DNA of 64,000 nucleotides from Trogon surrucura (Eukaryota > Chordata > Aves > Trogoniformes > Trogonidae): NCBI GenBank assembly GCA_020746105.1, contig CM036621.1, forward strand, positions 22,278,501 to 22,342,500, in the 5' to 3' direction. The position numbers and the translations under genes are program-made. Positions 1 through 11,200 of the stretch are shown here, piece after piece (within the stretch, counting starts at the first letter, position 1; the number at the start of each line of letters is the position of its first letter). Below the pieces are notes generated by a model, which ran no database searches, was not told the DNA's origin, and was given only the letters and a program-made list of their open reading frames with translations.

Positions 1-50
1 AATTTCTTCCTATTCCCTTGAACTTCCTTCAAAATTTCTCCTTTTTACAG

Positions 51-147
51 ATCAGTTTAAAGGTGGCAAATCTGGTCTAGCACAGTCAAAGAGCTGCCTG
101 GACCCTCAGGAATTAATAGAATTACTGAAATCCAGAGACTACGAGAG
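51..147 (+). CDS. HELLS: HELLS exon (third from last)
   Basis: The acceptor CTTTTTACAG ends at 50 and the donor GTACGC begins at 148. The exon starts two bases into a codon and ends with two bases of an Arg codon. It encodes QFKGGKSG, then a leucine-rich stretch ending LLKSRDYE. The following intron is only 205 bp. Confidence 0.9.
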
Positions 148-2052
148 GTACGCAGATTACATATTCTTCTTGTACCCTAAGTTTGTAACTTGCAGCTGTC
201 AATAGCTCTCTTGTCTTATGAAGTGGTATGTGGATCTTCATAGGGGAAAGAATGTCCTAGGGATTTTGCTATGTGGGGAAACTGATTCTATGCAATATTA
301 ACTGTAACATGCTTTTATCTGTATTAAGAGAGATTATTTCTTCTTCAACTAGGGAGGTTAAAGGATCTAAAGAAAAAGTAATCAGTGATAAAGATCTAGA
401 GTTACTCTTGGATAGAAGTGATCTTATTGGTAAGTCAGTTTTTATCTGTCTTTTCTCTCATTCAAGAGTAAATTCATATTTTCTAGGAGTCTTTGCATGT
501 AGAAAGCTGCAGTAGTTTCACTTCCCTACAGATGTGTTGTACATCTGAAGAAGGACAGTTTGGCCTCTTTGCTGGTATTTCCAATAGGATTTGTTCAATG
601 AGAAATAGCAGAATTTAAACAAAAATATTCCAGAAAACCACACTGATGCATTGTGGGCCCTGAGCATGCTGAGAGTGAAAACCATAGATTAAGTATTCTG
701 CAAAGCAACTTTCCCTGTATATTGCTGTAAATTGGTCAAAACAGAATTATTCTCAGAAAATATTTATTTTGGTAAACTTGTTTAAAACCCCACTTTGATA
801 CTACCATAATTGAACATACAGTCTATTTTTAATTTGGCAGAAAAAAAATGGAGCTTTTCACAGTTACGATGGCTTGTCATATATATATATGTTATGCATT
901 TTTAAAAATATATAATGTTTTTGAAGTCATCTGCAAATTCTAGGGCTTGATCAGGCCAAGATATTAAAAAAAGCTAGTTTTTCTGAGAATGGAAAAAACA
1001 GACAAGAATTGTTTTCTAACAGTAGATTTAGTATGCTTTGTTTCCTTCAGCATCTTTAAGGAGAAATGAGCCTCAAAGCACAGATACTGAAGAAGTTAGT
1101 CATTACAGAATTTAGAACTAAAAACGATAGCGAGCCTTAAATGTGATATGTATAGTTTGAGTAAAATTTTACTCAAGGAGAACTGTTGCTATACTTTTTT
1201 TTTCCTTATATTATCTAAAGAAATTGTTTCATAGAACTGCTTATTTTAGTTAACGGACTGCAAATACACAAAAAATGACTCGATGCACTGATAAATATGG
1301 TCTGTTTTTACAAGTTCAGGCTGTGAAACAGCCTGATTTCTCTTTTCAAGTTGGAGAAGTTGCCATGCGTGCTATTAATGTGCATCATATTTGTAACGGT
1401 TGCTTTTCTTGGCTAGACTAAGCAAAATGAGCATATTGAAATTGTCAAAAAATGTTTATACAAATGTATTAGTCTAGCATTATGTACTGAATATTTACTA
1501 CAGCTAACTGCAGTTAATGCTTTAGAAACTGAAATGCTATCTCCTAGCTCTGTAAGCCATGATTATTAAATTTTATGTAAAGAAAATATTTTTTCATTAG
1601 CTTTATAATCACTGGAAGGGCAACATAGTGGTCACAAGTGCTGGGAGAACAAGATGTGAACTTTATAAAAGAATATTGCTAGCAGAGCCATAGCTTTATG
1701 TTTCTCCTAGTAACTTTGCTAAACAGGTTTATGCATTCTGTTTTTTGTGGTTCCCCCCCCCCCTTAAAGTACACAACAGAAAAATGTTTTCAAGCACAAA
1801 TTTCTGGTAGCAATCTGATGGAGCAAAGTGATTTTGTCAGCTTGCTTTCCAAATTCAAACAAAAATCCATACAACTTCTGTGTCCACAGTAGTAAGGTTG
1901 CAAACACTTCACCTATTACTGTTGTTTTAACCTTTTGTTTTGTTTTGATCCTAGATCAAATGAAGACCTCTGAAAAAAAGCAAAAGGAAAAAATGGGTGT
2001 CTTCAAGGTCCTAGAAGAATCATCAGATTCTAATGCAGAATGTGTGTTCTAA
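51..2052 (+). CDS. HELLS: HELLS (LSH) lymphoid-specific helicase, C-terminal end (partial gene, three exons)
   Basis: Seen: three exons (51-147, 353-429, 1955-2052) with AG acceptors and GT donors join in one frame and end at TAA 2050-2052, giving about 90 C-terminal residues. Recognised from the segments [29 protein letters not shown], then [11 protein letters not shown] and the terminal ECVF, which match the tail of vertebrate HELLS (mammals end in ECLF). Known of the family: HELLS is a nuclear SNF2-type ATPase that, with CDCA7, remodels nucleosomes so DNA methylation can be maintained at heterochromatin. The ATPase/helicase lobes lie upstream of the window; only the region after the helicase C lobe is here. 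The lysine-rich stretch before KEKMG is a little different from the mammalian version. Gene identity is very likely. Confidence 0.93.
353..429 (+). CDS. HELLS: HELLS exon (second from last)
   Basis: The acceptor is TTCAACTAG ending at 352 and the donor is GTAAGT from 430. The first base completes the Arg codon of the previous exon. The exon encodes EVKGSKEK and [17 protein letters not shown], the best conserved part of the HELLS tail, and ends with one base of an Asp codon. Confidence 0.92.
430..1954 (+). other. HELLS last intron
   Basis: AT-rich intron of 1525 bp with GT..AG ends. It holds a short AT run near 880-890, a T run near 1194-1203 and a 12-base C run at 1752-1763. No exon, RNA gene or transposon was recognised. 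Confidence 0.8.
1955..2052 (+). CDS. HELLS: HELLS last coding exon
   Basis: The acceptor TTTTGATCCTAG ends at 1954. The frame continues from the previous exon (GAT, Asp) as [21 protein letters not shown] and ends ECVF-TAA at 2052. The acidic, serine-rich segment before the end is typical of the HELLS terminus. Confidence 0.92.
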
Positions 2053-2505
2053 TGTGCAGATGTGGCCTGTAGTCTTACAGGACAAATACCTGACTGACAT
2101 CAGATCTTCCTGAGGTGTCAGTTACACAAACTGATCCTTTGTGCTGACGTTCCTTAAAGCATCCCTCATATTCTTTCAGTGTATTTTAACATGTTCTACA
2201 GTATAATGCAGGTGATAGTTTCAGATTGTAGCTTTGGTAGTCTCTCATAAAGAAATAAGGAAATGAGCGTGTTTCACATTTGCAACTAGCTATTGTTATC
2301 AGTGGTAAAAACTGGGAAAGCTGTGTAAAAAGAAAAAAATCTTCCTGTGGAAGTCCTAAAACGCTTGATTTTTTTTTTTTTATGTGATGTCAGTTACGGT
2401 GTATTTGGAAGGGAGAGAGCATGTGCCTTTACAGGCAATTATGTAGCTTCTGGTTTTAACTTCTGCAAATTATTTTGGTTTAAATAAATATCTGGTTTGC
2501 CCTAT
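2053..2505 (+). other. HELLS: HELLS 3' UTR
   Basis: This is the stretch from the HELLS stop codon to just beyond the first good AATAAA (2483-2488). The 3' end is inferred as about 15-20 bases after the signal. A second cluster of AATAAA-like words at 3088-3106 (AATAAAATAAAATAAAA) could serve a longer form. Confidence 0.6.
2483..2488 (+). terminator. HELLS: Poly(A) signal AATAAA of HELLS
   Basis: A perfect AATAAA within TTTAAATAAATATCTGG lies 431 bases after the stop codon. A GT-containing stretch (CTGGTTTGCCCTATAGGTGTAGGG) follows, as expected for a downstream element. Position is seen; use is inferred. Confidence 0.6.
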
Positions 2506-5500
2506 AGGTGTAGGGTTATTAGTATAGCCGCTTCAATAAGTGAGGCTTATGTTGTGTCCATTAATTCACTCCTCCCTCCTCATTTAGCACATTAGCCAAT
2601 CTCACACAAGTTAAAAAAACAAAACCATGCTTTCCCCCCCCCCCCCGCCAAAAAAAAAAATCCAGACCCCCAACAAAAACCAAGTAGCTTTGTTTTTCTG
2701 CTGTGGACATTGCTTCTGTATTGACTGGCTTGTCAGCTTGTTGAGCTAATTTGCCCCTTTGAAGCATGTAGGGGGAGCTAAGGCTACTGGAGGGGGAAAG
2801 TGCAGAATGTCTCTGGGGATGTGTGGATGACCGCTGGGAAAGGAGGATTTGAGACTGCAGTGGGACAGAAAAGGCAGGTCAAGGATGTTACTTGCATATG
2901 TAGCCTGTAAGAGCCAGCTGGTAGCAGTGATTTTCAACTTGAGCATCAGGTAGCTTTCACACTTTCAGTTCTGGTTTGTGAAAATGTCACCTAGGTGTAA
3001 GTAGAAGCTGCAGTCACAGAATTGCAGCTGGAGCTGTCACAGTTGCTGTTTTAATTATGCAGTGGCATAACTAGAACAACAGAATGGAATAAAATAAAAT
3101 AAAATCCTACCTAATCTATCAGACTTCAGAAACTTTTCTGGTCACTTCATGGTTATTATGCCCTCCACAGAGAATCATCTGTTAGCCTGATTTAAGAGAA
3201 AGTTATATTAGTGAGGTAAGTTTATCCTTACCTCTATAAAGGGAACAAATAAATCTGTTAATGAGTAGACTGGCTTTGAGGTTTGCCTGCTGAAAGCTCT
3301 GTCTTGTTTCTAATTGCTGAAAACAAAAGTTTTTAAGTTTTCTGGCTGGTTCCTCATTAGCCTGAGTAATGCAGAGTCCAACATGTGCTGTCTCCATGTG
3401 TTACTTGTATTTGCTTAGCTACCATGCTGGTCTCTTTTATGCATTGTTTTATGCTAGTGAAGACCTAATGCAAGAGTGAATGATGTATCTACAATAATAT
3501 CTAAGTGAAATAATTGTACAAGTTTTAATAATAACTGACATAAGTGCTTCACACAGGCTTGCCTGACTTCTGAATACTGATTTACCCTGCCCAACCTGCA
3601 CAGCTGCCTCAGTGTCACTGCAGGGCAATACAGTAGGAAACCAAAATGAACAAGAGTTTCTATCCCATAGCCAGCACAGCTAAGGCTTAATAATAATTGC
3701 TACCCTCCTAAGTGCATAAACTAGCATTAATGCTGATGGTAGCAGTAGTGAAATGTGGTCACTGTTCAGCAATTTGCAGAGCTTGATGTTATTTAGGGAG
3801 ACTTTGCAGAGCTATGACTGTTTTTCTAGCTCAGCTTCAAAAAGCGAAGTATTTTTTTTGCTTGCTGCCATAGAGAAGCCCATCTCTGTCCCTGGTGTTT
3901 GGGGTTTTTTTGGCTCCTAAAGTACCATCAATGTCATTGATCAAAGCAAACACAGTGCCTTCTTGGCGGGGCTTTGCATTTCTTATTGGGTAAGTCTAGT
4001 ATTTCTGTGCTTGATGCCTACAGGCAAAGTCTGGGGCTTGCTATGAGGGGTGCTGGTGTGTCAGGAAGCAGCCTGCCTTTGTGCAGCTGGGGGACATCCA
4101 CAAGTGCAGTAATGACAATGCCACGATGCTTTGGGAGGTGGGGGGTGACTGGCACTAACAGTTTTAAATTGTTCTGAGTGAAATAATGTCTCCTTGATTA
4201 TTCATTAGAAGGGAAAAATATATTTCAGTGGATGCAAGACAAATGCCTGAAGCATAGATTTGTCCTGATGACGTGGAAGCAGGGCTCCTGTCCCATGCTG
4301 CACCCAGGTACACTCAGCTGTTGTTCCTGTTGCTGGGGGTGTCTGTGGATGTTTTGTTGTTGAGACTAAGTGCAAGGACAGAAATACAGGGTCTCAGCTT
4401 GCTTGTTTGTTGCTGCAGTGTGTGTCTGCAGGTTTCTTTTGTTCACTTATTTTGTTGGGTTTTTGTAAATCTGTAGTAGCTTATATTCTTAGCTGGGGAG
4501 AGGCCGCTGATGGTTTTTCTGGGTGATAAGAAAATGTGTGGCAAACTTACCTCACATGTTAGAATCACCAGTGCTCAGATGCACTCTGTGCATACCATCA
4601 TTTGGGTATTTTTACTTACCTGCCTAGCAGAGATTGTTTTTGCTGCCTGGACTGCACCTTGACCTCTGAGCTCACTGTGTTGTCATTAGCAAATGAAACT
4701 TTTAAGTGCAAGCTGGGGCAACTGGCTGTTCTACTTGGTGCTGTTTGCTGGTGGGATGGTGATGGTGTGGGGAGAAGACAATGAGAGGTCTGTCCTGTTG
4801 ATGCTGTTAGGTTTGGGTTCTTGTTTGGCGGTTTGGTTTTTGCTGGGTTGTTTTGTTTGGGTGGTTTTTTTTAATGCTTTTGTTTCTGCTTTATCTCCTG
4901 CAGGCCAGCTCTTGTCAAATCACTGCTGTCACAAGGGTCTTCTTTAACTGTATAAACGGTTTTATAAAACTAGTGATTTGTGCACCGAGCTCATAAGGGA
5001 GATGTGCTACTCTCCTGCTGTGGCCCACAGCTCTGTATCCTGTGCCGTGGGGACGGGGCTGCCATGTGCTGGAGGGGAGCAGCAGTGCACCCCCCCATCT
5101 GCTGGACAAGGAGAAGGGGGAGAGGTGGCAGTGGCCAGGAGGCTACAACCAGAAACCCAAGTATCTACGTTAAAAATGACAGATTGTGGTTTGTGCTCAA
5201 CTGCACACCTACATGAGCCAGGCCCTCTTTGGCAGGATGCTACCTCACTTAGACACTGCCTGACACTCTTCAGATAGGAACTTTTTATGCATTATCTTAC
5301 ATTATGAACTGCTTGAGTAGGCAGATTAGTGTGCTTGCAGGTGTGACTCGATGTAACGTATTTTGTTATTATTGACAAACTCCAGGTGCTGTTAAACTCC
5401 AGAGGAATTTGGAAGGTCAGACTACAGTGAACACTGCAGTTACCAAGTGTTTTGTCCCACATCATAAAAAAAAAATGAGTAATTTGCTACAGCAGAGTGA

Positions 5501-7704
5501 TCAAAGTCCTCCCCAAGTAATGAATGTGAATTGCCTCAGCTTACCTGTTCCCACAGTAGTAAATTGGATCAACAGTGCTATCTGCATTAGAAACCTACAT
5601 CTCCAGAGCTACTCCACAAACCTTTTGTAGTTCCCGACTCCTGCGTCACGCCCCATACAATCAGTGTTTTCCCAGCAGTGCTGCCGGCCTTCGCTGCAGG
5701 AGCTGGCCAGGAGCGATAAAGCACTCATCCCTGGACAAAGCAGGATTTGTTGTCTGTTTGTGGCGAGGGCAGGGGAAATGCTGGGTATGTTTTTTCTGTC
5801 CTGACCCCTGACATAAGAGCAAACTTGCAAGGTTATCTGGAACCGGCTGCATTTTGCTGATGGATGTTTATACAGTATGAAAACACCTGGTGACTGCATG
5901 AGCTGGAGGGCTTAGCCCATGTGCTGGTGTTGGGCTACAGCAGTTTCCTCCTGCAAGGCAAGCACAGGGCCACGCAGGATAGGCAGCCAGGAGTGTGCAG
6001 TGCTGGAAAAAAGCAGAGCCTGAGCACTGACATGAGATGCAGCCAGAGCAATCTGTTCCTACAGGTTTACTCCTTCAGCCTTGCGCGTCTGCTCTCCATT
6101 GCTGCACTGGCCTTTTGGCCAGTCCACCTGCCTGCACCTGCCAGTTCTGCAGCACAGAGAGCCTTCCCCCAGGGAAATGCACAGCGGTGAGGGAAGATGT
6201 CACTTCAGGAGGCCAAAAAAAAACCCCCGCTCACCTTGAAAAATAGAGCTGCTTGCATTAGTACCTGGAGTTTGTGCAGGCATGTGCAGCAGTACAGAGA
6301 AGCCACGCTTTTCCGAGGGAGCTTGCTGGTTGAGCGATACCATCCTTGCTTGCTTGCCAATTCTCACAGAAGGAGCCTGAGTGGATGAGCTGAATTAGGT
6401 GGGTTGCTACAGGTAGACCCATCCCCAAGCTGCCAAAAAGCAGTACAGTTATCTGGAAAGGGGGAGATTTATAATTTTGGTGGCAGGCCAGCTTTAGTTT
6501 AGATGAGGATTGGGGTTGGGGTTCTATTTTGGTTTTGTGTCTGGGGGTTTTGTTTGTTTGTTGTTTGTTTTTTGTTTTTTCCCTGTGTGCTTTATTTCGT
6601 GTTTGTTTTTGTGGTGGGGTTTTTTTGCACAACACCTGTGCTATGGTGTCATTCATTGTGGAGAGAAAACACTGGGCACAGCAGAAAAGCATTGAAGTTG
6701 GCCAGGACTTTCCAGGACAGACATGACCCTGGTTGTAGCTGCTGCAGATGCACCTGCTAACTCCAGGGGTGGAGGTGGCTCTGTGCCTAACAGAGAGTGC
6801 CTGGATGCAACTGCACGCCCTTCTGTTTTCAAGCTCTGGCTATTTGTTTTGAAGTGAAGATGATACATCTTAGAAACCATTTATTTTTACACCAAAAGAA
6901 CTGGCAGCCCCTCAATCAGGTGTGAGAAACAATTTCACCACAGACCACCTCTTTGCTTTACATGGGTGGAAGAGCTGCTTCTTGGGCACCATCTGCCCCG
7001 TCCCCCATCATCCAGCATGTGCTCCACAACACATCAACCCCAAAGGCTCCCTTCAGCAGCTGTGCACATCTGGCAGCATGGGGAGCGGGGCAGTGGCTCT
7101 GGCAGCCACATGGGGCCTTGCACAGGGCATTGTCCCAAGTGTCTGCAGGCAGAAACAACTGTGGCCATGGGGTCTGCGCTGGGCTGGAGGAGGGGTATGT
7201 AGGGGTGAGAATCACCCTCGCCAGCTCGTGGGGTGAGACAAGCTGGCACAGAATGGACAGGGCCAGACAGAACAGTTACAGGGACTATGGCAACTCAAAC
7301 CTTCCCCTCTTTGCTCTAGGATTCTCTGGTTTCCAGCAGACATCGAGCAGATATTTTTTTGTTGAGCTCAGTTTGTCCCCATGGTGGGGGGGGGTGTGGA
7401 AGGACACCTGCGTGACGTGGTAATGGCATGCGCTGAAGTGCGCAGTCCCATTATGCCATTCTAGAGGCAGGTCCCAGCTGCCTTGCACTGGGGACCAGCT
7501 TTAGTCTGTGGTTTGGATGTGCCCACCCTTGCTGGGTGCCAGCAGACAGCAGTAACAGCCAGGCAGCATACTCGACCAGTTTGACTCAATTTTGTAATGC
7601 CCACCCACTGTTCTCCAGGGTAAAGAGCCATGCACTGGGCACCTCTTCTGCTGCCCTGGGAACCCCAGTCCACTGCAGAGGGATACTGGGAGAAAGCAGA
7701 CACA
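2506..7704. other. Intergenic gap between HELLS and PDLIM1 (tail to tail)
   Basis: No gene was recognised. The stretch contains a poly-C/poly-A junction (about 2634-2660), an (AAAAT)n run (3088-3106) and several G+T-rich blocks on the + strand (about 3885-3915, 4320-4460, 4790-4875, 6500-6635). It also has a G run near 7386-7394. The open frames in it are short and unlike known proteins. Confidence 0.7.
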
Positions 7705-8087
7705 TCTGCCTTGTGGATTCACCCCGTTTATTGAATGCAAACAGAAGGCAAATAACTGGGACACAGAAGAGTTGTAATCTGACTTTGGCTTCTGATCTTC
7801 CTGTGTGATTGACAGCACAAAGGAGGGGAAAAAATAATTCTGTGTATTAAAAAAAAAAAAAGAAAAAACCCACAACAAAAAAAAAACAAACAGTGAAAGA
7901 GGAGACAAAAAGAATGTAGTGACATCTCATGTGAACAGATGGAGGATTAATAATGGCAAGGAGATTCAAAGCCATGCCTAGCATTCCTTATTGCAAACAA
8001 GATTCGGCGGGGGGGGCAGGGATGATGCTTTCCAAGGAAAAGCAGCTGAGGAGAAACCATCCACGCTGGCTTTGTGAGCAGCACGCT
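7705..8087 (-). other. PDLIM1: PDLIM1 3' UTR
   Basis: This runs from the stop codon to the predicted cleavage site, about 380 nt, a usual size for PDLIM1. On the sense strand it contains long T-rich runs (complement of the A runs at 7849-7892) and a C run (complement of the G run at 8008-8016). Confidence 0.65.
7727..7732 (-). terminator. PDLIM1: Poly(A) signal AATAAA of PDLIM1
   Basis: Read on the - strand the sequence is GCATTCAATAAACGGGG, 355 bases after the PDLIM1 stop codon. It is followed by CACAAGG and a U/GU-rich element (GATGTGTCTGCTTTCTC), the classic arrangement around a cleavage site near 7705-7712. Confidence 0.75.
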
Positions 8088-8274
8088 TTACTTGGGGAAG
8101 ACAGTGACCACCTCGTAGCCTTCCGGGGGAATCACCCGCTCTCGGGCGTGCTTCTCGCAGTAGATTTGGTCTTCCACAAAGAAGTGTCCTTTCTGCTTGA
8201 GGTTGGTGCCGCAGTCACTGCACACGTAGCACTCGGGGTGACGCTGCTTGTCCCGGATCTTCACAAACACCCCT
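8088..8274 (-). CDS. PDLIM1: PDLIM1 exon 7 (rest of LIM domain, stop codon)
   Basis: The acceptor TTCATTCCCCAG precedes 8274, and TAA is at 8090-8088. It encodes [40 protein letters not shown] and [21 protein letters not shown]. The H..C..C..C and C..H ligands complete the LIM zinc fingers. The last 61 residues are nearly the same as in mammals. Confidence 0.96.
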
Positions 8275-11200
8275 CTGGGGAATGAACCAGCACCTCTCAG
8301 TGCCAGGCGCCCACCACTGCCTCCTTCCTTCCCAGCCACCTCCCACCCAGACCAGACCTACACCAGTGCTGAAGGTGAACAATTTTCTCCTGTGCCTGAT
8401 AAGTCAAAGTATAGGTCCTACCTTGTATCAGGCAGCAGTTTTAGCACTCAAAATGTGCTGGCATGGGAGCCCTCCTCTGGGAAGTGTTTGCTGGCACTGG
8501 CCTGCTTATGTTTTACAGGGACAGTCCTATCACCTGTGGTGGCAAGAATCACAGTGATGGCATCTTCAGCTGATGGCTGGAGACAGCGCAACAGCTTTCA
8601 AATGCCCCGGATCAATGGGCAGGCAACAGATTGGCCATCTGGAGGAGCCAAATCCAGGTCCAAAACAGCCAGATTGCAAAACAAATCCAGAACTGACTGC
8701 CCGCCACCAACTGAGGAGGATGAAGGCTTTACCGCCAGCCACGGCCTTTTTGCTGGGCCCTGACATGACAACTACGTGTGGGAGAAGCACAGAGACCAAT
8801 TTTTGGTTCTGATCTCAGGCGCTGCTGCTTGGAAACTGCAAGTGAATGGATCCACCCAAATGTGGGCCAGCTCTTCCTAGAAAACTTCACAGTTTAACCC
8901 AGCAGATGATGAGGAAAACTACAGAGCAACCTGTTAACTACCACCAGCAGCAACACAGTTTTCCAGGAGTATAATTTGTTCCATCTATATTTTTCTGTTA
9001 TTCATTAGTTTTTAGTGCATTTATGGCCTTGTGCTTTCTCTCCAGATCTATCAAGCTGGTAGACTAATGGTAGGGTTTGTCTCTGTTTCGTATTTTACAA
9101 GCTATGGAGGGCCTCTGTAATGACTCTGCTGGTCCTTGGTGCTTCACGCATGTCAGGACCATGCATCACTGTGTAGTGGGTCTCAGCAATAATTGATAGC
9201 TTGTGGTGGGCAGCATGGGAGAAAAGTGAATTCTTCCATGATGATGCAAGTGGGCTACCAGCACTTGACTGCTGGCATCAACTGTTAAGCTAAGGGAGTT
9301 GTAGGGAAGAATTTGTGGTTGAGTAACTGAAGAGCAAACTGAAGACAGCGGTTGAGTTCCCTTGTGCTGTCATACTATGGTACAGCAGCTCTGTATTGAA
9401 CCCATGTGCCTGCTGTTCTGAAGTCAGACATAGCCACATAAAGACAAGAAAAGTGATGTCTGCCTGGACACAGCGGAGGTGTACAGTCTTAACAGCAGAG
9501 CAGGGCACAGCCCTGGCCCATATCGCCTTTGACCACTAAGGCAAGTCACTACTCCATGTCTGGGAGCACGAAGACATGACAAGCACTAAATACAAAGACC
9601 CCGAATGGAAAGGTGATTTTGTTTCTGGGCGCTGTAACCAGATTGCAGGTTAGATGCAAAACACTGCAGCAACAACCGTCTCGAGGTTTGTCGCATAGGG
9701 ACTTGCTTTGGTTTCCACTGATGTGGATCTCAGCAGGAAATTCAACTCCTGCATCACTGTGGGGAGCTGCAAAGTTAGCGCTGTCAAAGCTGGTGAGACC
9801 AAATGTGCCTTGAGCCAGCTCCTGGATGCACTGGATGTGGGTAGGTGAAATGTTTTGGGTGCACTGCCTCAGGCTGTCACACTGACATGGGATGCCTGGT
9901 CTGCAACCCCAGGGGCAGGTTTACTTACACAATGCCAGATCCACAGTTGTCACACATGGGCAGCTTCTGCGCATTTCCAATTGACGAGGCCACCTTTGTG
10001 GTGGGAGCTTTGACGCTCCTAAATCCAGATGGTTTGGTAGGGTCTCCTGGAGGTGGAAGGAAAGTGCTTCAGAGCATGTGAGTTGCGTAGCTCTAGGCTA
10101 TTCCTCCCCAGCAGATGCTTTGCTAGGGAGGTGTGATGGTCTTTAACCCCAGCTCTGAGGCAGGGATTCATGCATAGAAAGTGGGCAGGAATTTAGAAAT
10201 GTGTGGGGAAGAGAGAGAAGGAACACAGCTGAACCTGGCCCTGGAAAGTCGAGGCCCTGAGATTGTGGGCAGTCAGATGAGAGTCTTGTCTCTTCTTGAA
10301 GGCCCATCAGAATTCAGCTGAAGTGTCTCACATGCACAGGTACACAAAGCAAAGCGAAGCCTCAGCCCCAACCTTGGCAGCACCATGTTGTGTTCTAATT
10401 ACAAACCCAGGGTCAAGCTGATTGCCAGATCTGGGCTCAGAAAGAGGAGGTGAGTGTGGTGGCAGAGTCAGAAGAACTGTCAAAATCCTTTTCAAGTCTG
10501 CTGTCTGCTGTACAGTGGGGCTGTCTCCTGCAAGACTCCTGGAAGATTTGGTTAACAAACTCCTTGTCCTCACAAGGCCCTGGGACATTTGGGTTAACCT
10601 TGCGCTCTCCTGCTGCTGCATAACACACTCCAGGTAACTCCCTAGTGCAACCTCTCTAGGGCAGGGATGTCCTGCAGGTCCTTCACAAGAGGCATCTGCT
10701 GACGTGGATGCCTATAACAGTAGTGGATCCTACATGTGGGATCCGAGGCAAGCCTTTAAATATCTGCAGCGAAAAGGGAACCTCTTACAAAATGACATGG
10801 CTGATGTGACTAGTCTTATCTATATGACTTTTCCAAGAAGCTCAACACCGGGCAACAAAGGAAGGAGGACAGCAGAAACTCCCATGATGTTTCACCAGAA
10901 ACAGAGGGGGACACCTCAGACTGGGAGGGCAACTGATAAAACCCTTCTGACTAGTGTCAGAAGAGCACATTGCAATGGTTTGAAAAATGTTCTAAAAGCA
11001 CACTCTGGTGACCAGCAAGGTCAGGGACACATCACAGCCCAGGGCAGCATCACTGACAGAAAGGCTGAAGGAAAAAATGGGGGAACTGCACCTCCCTGTG
11101 ACCACTGCTCACCCTTGGGGCAGGTGACCCTGTGCTGTTTTGCATCTGGAGCAGCCCTCAGCATGGAGGTTTGCATCCAGTTCCGTGCAGAGATGCTGAT

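Noticed and set aside
8248-8763. 171-codon + strand frame overlapping PDLIM1 exon 7.
   Set aside because: Antisense to a well-supported exon; its left part is a mirror of the LIM coding sequence and its right part is intron.
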